From JASFQI01 sp050115555 (GTDB taxonomy: Bacteria > Desulfobacterota > DSM-4660 > Desulfatiglandales > HGW-15): a stretch of 10,304 nt of DNA. This document shows, in pieces, positions 7,289-10,304 of this stretch. The notes beneath the pieces were generated by a model. The model saw nothing but the letters and a program-made list of their open reading frames with translations. It was not told where the DNA came from and made no database searches. Both the position numbers and the translations under genes were made by a program. Within the stretch, counting starts at the first letter, position 1, and the number at the start of each line of letters is the position of its first letter. The stretch covers positions 1 to 10,304 of the forward strand of contig JASFQI010000164.1 in NCBI GenBank assembly GCA_050115555.1. Direction: 5' to 3'.

Positions 7289-7307
7289 AAAAGGCTCAGG
7301 AGCCTTT
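7289..7307 (-). terminator. Probable intrinsic terminator overlapping the ClC stop codon
   Basis: On the minus strand AAAGGCT (7307-7301), loop CCTG and AGCCTTT (7296-7290) form a 7-bp stem, and the run TTTT ends at 7289. The TGA stop of the ClC gene (7298-7296) lies partly in the loop and stem. The T-tract is short and shared with the stem, so termination may be partial. The position is right for ending the ClC transcript. Confidence 0.45.
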
Positions 7308-9080
7308 GCTTGCCTCTTTTTCCGGGGTGAGCAGGGCTATTTTCATCACGGCTTTTTGGTAGACGCCGATAATGTCCCGCCGTGTGAGCACGCCGACCAG
7401 GCGGGACGGGGTATCCGAAGAGACCACGGGCAGGATGGAGAAGTCGTCCCTGGAGATTTTCTGAAACGCGTCCCAGAGGTTGTCGTCAAGGGAGACGGTG
7501 ACCACTTTGGGCGTGGCAAGCTCCTTGGCCACCACCAGGTCTTTCAGATTCTGATCAAAGGCGATGTCGCGGTAGTCGAGGAGGGAAAGGATTCCGGAAA
7601 GCTCTCCCTTGTCGTTCACCACGGGAAACGTGTTGTACTTGCTCCTGGAAAGCTTGTCGGTGAGGGTCCCCAGGGTGAGGTATTCCGGGATGACCTCCAC
7701 GTCCGGGTTCATGACGTCGCCCACGCGGATGGACTTGAGAACATTGACCTCCTTGCCTTCGTAGATATTGATCCCCCGGCGTGCGAGTTTCAGCGTGTAG
7801 ATGGAGTCGCGAAGGAGCTGGCGGGCCCCCATGGAGCTCATAATGCACGCGATCATCAGAGGGAGGATGATCTTGTAGTCCCCGGTGAGCTCGAAGAGGA
7901 TCAGAATGGCACTCAGAGGGCCGTGCGTGGTTCCGGCCACCAAAGCCCCCATGCCCACGATGCTGTATGCCCCAGGCGAGGCCGTGATGCCGGGGAACAG
8001 GGCGTGGCAGAGTGTGCCGAACACCCCTCCGGTCATGGCGCCGATAAAGAGCGAGGGGGCAAAGATGCCGCCCGATCCGCCGGAGCCCAGGGTAATAGAC
8101 GTGGCCAGGAGTTTGAAGGCCACCAGACCCATCATGAGCGGCCAGGAGAGATGCTCCAGGAGGGCCATGTCGATGGAGCCGTATCCCACGCCCAGCACGT
8201 AGGGAAAGGGGATCGCGATCCCGCCGAGAATCAGCCCGCCGATGCCGGCTTTCAGGTAAGACGGGAAACGGAGGTGTTCGAACCCGTCCTCGAGCCGATA
8301 GAGCGATTTGGTGAATCCCACGGCCACGAATGCGCACAAGATCCCCAGGGCCATGTAGAGTGGAAGCTCCCATGCGCTGATCAGCTTGTATTCCGGGACG
8401 AGGAAGGCGGGCGTGTTGCCGAGGAAGTGTCGGCTCACGGCGGTGGCCACCACGGCGGAGATCACGATCGGGCTGAACGTGGCCAGCCCGAAGTCGCCGA
8501 GGACGATCTCCAGGGCGAACATGGCCCCTGCGATGGGTGCGTTGAACGTGGCGGCGATCCCGGCTGCAGCGCCGCATCCTACGAGGGTTCGAATACGATC
8601 GGCCGAGATCCTCAGAAGTTGGCCAATACTTGATCCGATGGCGGATCCGATCTGCACGATGGGACCTTCCCGGCCCACCGATCCCCCCGTGCCGATGCAG
8701 ATGGCAGAGACAAAGGATTTCACCAGCACGACCCGCTTGCGGATCATGCCGCTCCGGAGCGTCACGGACTCCATGACCTCGGGAACCCCATGTCCCTTGG
8801 CTTCGTTGGCCAGGAGGTACACGATCGGTCCCACGATGAGGCCGCCCGCGGCCGGAATGATCAAGCGCAGGTACCATGGGGTGGCTTGGGCGAGAGTGAG
8901 GAGCTCACCACCCGCCCCGAAAGAAAGCGTCTGAAAGAAATCGATCAGAAATCGGAACCCGACGGCTCCATACCCTCCGGTCAGCCCCACGAGAACGGCC
9001 AGCAGGGTCATGGTGGTGTGTTCGTTGGTCCGGAGCCTGCCGAGGGCTCGAACCTTCTGGGAGAGACTGAATTGTGGCAT
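7296..9080 (-). CDS. ClC-family chloride transporter with tandem CBS domains
   Basis: ATG 9080 gives 594 residues. A TTG five codons upstream is also possible, and neither has a clear Shine-Dalgarno. The ClC landmarks are in order: GHGVPEV (96-102), GREGP (136-140, gating Glu138), the ALEI segment (189-192), GGIFAP (337-342) and Tyr428, equivalent to the chloride-coordinating Tyr of ClC-ec1. Many hydrophobic helices span about 22-420. Two CBS domains follow (about 453-508, starting VGDVMNPDVEV, and about 519-577); in other ClCs these bind adenine nucleotides and regulate transport. The family moves Cl- across the inner membrane as channels or Cl-/H+ exchangers. Two positions differ from ClC-ec1: Ser107 is His97, and the internal proton-transfer Glu203 is Ile192. 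Transport stoichiometry is therefore uncertain. It lies 95 bp downstream of the rhomboid gene on the same strand. Confidence 0.95.
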   Translation of the reverse strand: MPQFSLSQKVRALGRLRTNEHTTMTLLAVLVGLTGGYGAVGFRFLIDFFQTLSFGAGGELLTLAQATPWYLRLIIPAAGGLIVGPIVYLLANEAKGHGVPEVMESVTLRSGMIRKRVVLVKSFVSAICIGTGGSVGREGPIVQIGSAIGSSIGQLLRISADRIRTLVGCGAAAGIAATFNAPIAGAMFALEIVLGDFGLATFSPIVISAVVATAVSRHFLGNTPAFLVPEYKLISAWELPLYMALGILCAFVAVGFTKSLYRLEDGFEHLRFPSYLKAGIGGLILGGIAIPFPYVLGVGYGSIDMALLEHLSWPLMMGLVAFKLLATSITLGSGGSGGIFAPSLFIGAMTGGVFGTLCHALFPGITASPGAYSIVGMGALVAGTTHGPLSAILILFELTGDYKIILPLMIACIMSSMGARQLLRDSIYTLKLARRGINIYEGKEVNVLKSIRVGDVMNPDVEVIPEYLTLGTLTDKLSRSKYNTFPVVNDKGELSGILSLLDYRDIAFDQNLKDLVVAKELATPKVVTVSLDDNLWDAFQKISRDDFSILPVVSSDTPSRLVGVLTRRDIIGVYQKAVMKIALLTPEKEASKGS

Positions 9081-9128
9081 AGCGAGGAAACGCAATATGG
9101 AAGGGAGGATTCCCTGCCCAAGTACTGG

Positions 9129-9158
9129 CTTCTACCACGCCGGTGGTTTTCCGGTCAA
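9129..9158 (-). promoter_or_regulatory. Candidate sigma-70-type promoter for the ClC gene
   Basis: On the minus strand TTGACC (9158-9153) and TAGAAG (9134-9129) are separated by 18 bp. They match 5 of 6 and 4 of 6 consensus bases. The leader to the ATG at 9080 would be roughly 40 nt. It lies in the rhomboid-ClC gap, so ClC could be expressed independently. The match is moderate and untested. Confidence 0.35.
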
Positions 9159-9175
9159 GGTGGGGGTTTCCTATC

Positions 9176-9871
9176 TTATTTCGGCTTGTGCTTTCGGCCT
9201 CCTCTGCGCCGGGAGCGAAGGGCAAAGGCTACACACAGGCCTGCAGCGAACCCTCCCACGTGGGCGAACCAGGCCACTCCGTCCGTTCCATGGCCCTGAA
9301 GGGCCAGGCCTGCCAGCAACTGGACGGCGATCCAGTACCCGAGGAACACCACGGCGGGGATGCGCACGACCTGCACGAACACAAACCAGAAGACCAGCGT
9401 CTTCACACGCGCATGGGGGTAAAACACCAGGTATGCGGCCATGATCGCAGCAATGGCCCCGCTTGCGCCCACGATAGGTGTGCGGGATCCCGGATGGATC
9501 GCCACCTGGACCCCGGTGGCCACCACCCCGCAGGCGATATAGAAGAGGGCGTACCGGGCATGCCCCAGCCGGGCCTCTACATTATCGCCGAAGATCCAGA
9601 GGAAGAGCATGTTCGCAGCAAGGTGGATCCATCCTCCGTGCAGGAAGAGCGAGGTGAACAGAGTGAATGGAACAGGAACCAGCGCCGTGGGGCCGATGTC
9701 GACGAGCCTGCTGATTTCGTAAGGGATGCATCCAAGGCGGAAGTACCATTGGGCCGGATCCCGCGCTGCTCCATAGTGCTGTGCCAAGAAGACAGCAACG
9801 TTTCCCAGGAGGAGGATCAGGGTGACCCAGGCAAACCGTCCTTTGGGGGCATCGTCGGAGAGTGGAATCAC
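9176..9871 (-). CDS. Rhomboid family intramembrane serine protease
   Basis: The protein cleaves transmembrane substrates within the lipid bilayer using a Ser-His dyad. With the GTG start at 9871 (231 residues) the landmarks are HxxxN at 83-87 (HLAAN, the oxyanion region), FGDNVEARLGHARY following it, the catalytic Ser137 in GASGAIA, and the catalytic His204 in AHVGG. About six hydrophobic segments are visible, the first at 15-30. I chose GTG 9871 because it follows a perfect AAGGAGGT by 10 nt and yields an N-terminus (VIPLSDDAPKGRFAWVT) matching the usual short MIPLRDD-type start of this subfamily. The frame continues to an ATG at 9979, but those 36 residues are basic, have no recognisable domain and lack a Shine-Dalgarno. 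All catalytic residues are present. The substrate is unknown. ClC follows 95 bp downstream. Confidence 0.92.
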   Translation of the reverse strand: MIPLSDDAPKGRFAWVTLILLLGNVAVFLAQHYGAARDPAQWYFRLGCIPYEISRLVDIGPTALVPVPFTLFTSLFLHGGWIHLAANMLFLWIFGDNVEARLGHARYALFYIACGVVATGVQVAIHPGSRTPIVGASGAIAAIMAAYLVFYPHARVKTLVFWFVFVQVVRIPAVVFLGYWIAVQLLAGLALQGHGTDGVAWFAHVGGFAAGLCVAFALRSRRRGGRKHKPK

Positions 9872-9903
9872 CGAGTGGCAGACCTCCTTGAAGGGATCCC
9901 CAT
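9868..9903 (-). other. Possible 11-codon leader ORF coupled to the rhomboid start
   Basis: ATG 9903-9901 opens an 11-codon frame (MGIPSRRSATR) ending in TGA at 9870-9868, which overlaps the rhomboid GTG as GTGA. GTGA/ATGA overlaps are typical of translational coupling. An AGAGGA element lies about 10 nt upstream. The peptide itself has no recognisable content. It may be an accident of sequence. Confidence 0.25.
9882..9889 (-). promoter_or_regulatory. Ribosome binding site of the rhomboid gene
   Basis: AAGGAGGT on the minus strand is a complete anti-16S match and sits 10 nt before GTG 9871. Spacing is at the long end of normal. It is the best Shine-Dalgarno in the window and is the reason for preferring the GTG over the ATG at 9979. 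Confidence 0.7.
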
Positions 9904-9910
9904 GTCTGTT

Positions 9911-9931
9911 GCGTCCTCTTGAAAGAGGCGC
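9911..9931. other. Hairpin/palindrome in the rhomboid leader
   Basis: CCTCTT-GA-AAGAGG (9915-9928) is a near-continuous palindrome. It is extended by GCG and CGC arms at 9911-9913 and 9929-9931 with one bulged base. In minus-strand RNA it would fold with a 4-nt loop and would sequester the AGAGG in front of the mini-ORF at 9903. It may equally be a protein-binding site in DNA. Confidence 0.35.
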
Positions 9932-9991
9932 TCCAAAGGGTGTGCTTGCCGCGCGACGTCTCTCTTCCACGCGGCTCATTGATGAGGCATG

Positions 9992-10020
9992 TTGACGTCG
10001 GGTTTGCAGAAGGCTACTCT
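9992..10020 (+). promoter_or_regulatory. Candidate promoter for the rightmost plus-strand gene
   Basis: TTGACG (9992-9997) and TACTCT (10015-10020) are spaced by exactly 17 bp. The -35 matches 5 of 6 consensus bases and the -10 only 3 of 6. It would give a leader of about 160 nt before ATG 10187, long enough to include the small ORF at 10158. Confidence 0.3.
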
Positions 10021-10157
10021 ACGCATCCACCGGCCCGAAGTCTCCTGTCTCCTATACGTGACTGGGAAGACGGGCTCAAGGAATTTCAGGCGTTGGGGAT
10101 GTGCTGAGGTTGTGCGAAGCATTTTCGAACGATTTCCGGAAGAGGAGGATCCCTCTC

Positions 10158-10211
10158 ATGGAAATCGAAAAGGACGGGAAAAAATCATGCCGGGGTACAA
10201 AGGCCATGTGA
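10158..10211 (+). CDS. Possible 17-codon upstream ORF overlapping the next gene
   Basis: ATG 10158 is preceded by AGGAGG (10143-10148) with a 9-nt spacer, much stronger than anything before the downstream gene. The frame encodes MEIEKDGKKSCRGTKAM and stops at TGA 10209-10211, after passing the start of the next gene (10187) in a different frame. It could be a regulatory leader peptide that delivers ribosomes to ATG 10187, or an untranslated coincidence. No domain is recognised. Confidence 0.3.
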   Translation: MEIEKDGKKSCRGTKAM

Positions 10212-10304
10212 TAGGTGGCGTGATTCTCTGGGGCGGTGCCTTTGCAGGGGCCGTGGCCCTGGGCTGGGTCCGATATGAGCCCGTCACGGCGCTGGTCCTG
10301 GGGA
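10187..10304 (+). CDS. Predicted membrane protein, YdjM/DUF457 metal-dependent hydrolase type (partial, 5' end)
   Basis: ATG 10187 opens a frame that continues off the right edge, giving 39 visible residues. The start MPGYKGHVIGGV, followed by a hydrophobic glycine- and alanine-rich helix, resembles my recollection of predicted membrane-bound metal-dependent hydrolases (YdjM/DUF457, COG1988-like), in which an early Gly-His is conserved. The family is thought to bind metal within a membrane domain; its substrate is unclear. The local Shine-Dalgarno is weak (GGGA, 7 nt upstream), while the strong AGGAGG further upstream serves the overlapping small ORF. The gene is divergent from the rhomboid gene. 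With so little sequence the family call is tentative. Confidence 0.55.
   Translation, partial: MPGYKGHVIGGVILWGGAFAGAVALGWVRYEPVTALVLG

Larger units (their letters stand above)
6563..7295. other. 733-bp non-coding regulatory region
   Basis: This gap separates two minus-strand genes, so it must hold the 3' end of the ClC transcription unit and the promoter of the Ig-like gene. No frame in it has a ribosome binding site plus protein-like composition. It contains an AT-rich stretch at about 6851-6885 just upstream of the gene leader. I could not find a convincing -35/-10 pair for the minus strand there. The dyads and hairpins listed separately lie at 6893-6917, 6942-6989, 7103-7139, 7224-7245 and 7289-7307. 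The cluster of operator-like dyads suggests regulated rather than constitutive expression of the large gene. This is an inference from layout only. Confidence 0.5.

Noticed and set aside
7128..8633. Long plus-strand open frame (501 codons) opposite the ClC gene
   Set aside because: It lies antisense to a well-conserved transporter, has a Gly/His/Asp/Glu-rich low-complexity composition typical of shadow frames in GC-rich DNA, and shows no domain.
9081..9175. Fluoride riboswitch ahead of the ClC gene, as found before CLC-F exchangers
   Set aside because: I could not find the conserved crcB-motif core, and the protein keeps the GREGP gating motif rather than showing CLC-F features.

Overview
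The window (about 10.3 kb, GC-rich) reads as chromosomal DNA from a Gram-negative bacterium. It encodes a lipoprotein, an outer-membrane-type beta-barrel with a C-terminal Phe and a large Sec-exported protein, together with a ClC/CBS transporter and a rhomboid protease. The style of the proteins, and an MPGYKGH-type membrane protein at the right edge, fit the former Deltaproteobacteria (Desulfobacterota, perhaps the Syntrophobacter side). That placement is an inference, since there is no phylogenetic marker here. No IS element, CRISPR array, tRNA or rRNA was seen.

Layout: positions 1-6562 hold three minus-strand genes, read right to left and probably one operon. They are a 1378-residue secreted multi-domain Ig-like protein (2426-6562), a protein with a FlgD-type Ig domain followed by a predicted outer-membrane barrel (492-2285), and a TPR lipoprotein that runs off the left edge (1-453). 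All three carry export signals, so the set looks like an uncharacterised envelope or surface-display cassette. A strong hairpin sits between the first two genes.

Positions 6563-7295 form a 733-bp non-coding block, unusually long for this window. From left to right it contains the leader of the large gene, an AT-rich stretch, a terminator-like hairpin facing the plus strand, and a dyad-symmetric cluster of four TGCAC/GTGCA elements. Further right are a possible pair of competing stem-loops, a second TGCACA/TGTGCA dyad, and the probable terminator of the ClC gene. This is the main regulatory region of the window.

Positions 7296-9080 encode a ClC-family chloride transporter with two C-terminal CBS domains and unusual residues at two of the mechanistic positions. 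Upstream of it on the same strand, 95 bp away, lies a rhomboid intramembrane serine protease (9176-9871) that most likely starts at a GTG preceded by a perfect Shine-Dalgarno sequence. A candidate promoter lies in the gap, so the two genes may be co-transcribed or separately expressed.

From about 9990 rightward the plus strand carries a candidate promoter, a 17-codon overlapping upstream ORF with a strong ribosome binding site, and the first 39 codons of a predicted membrane protein of the YdjM/DUF457 metal-dependent hydrolase type, cut by the window edge.
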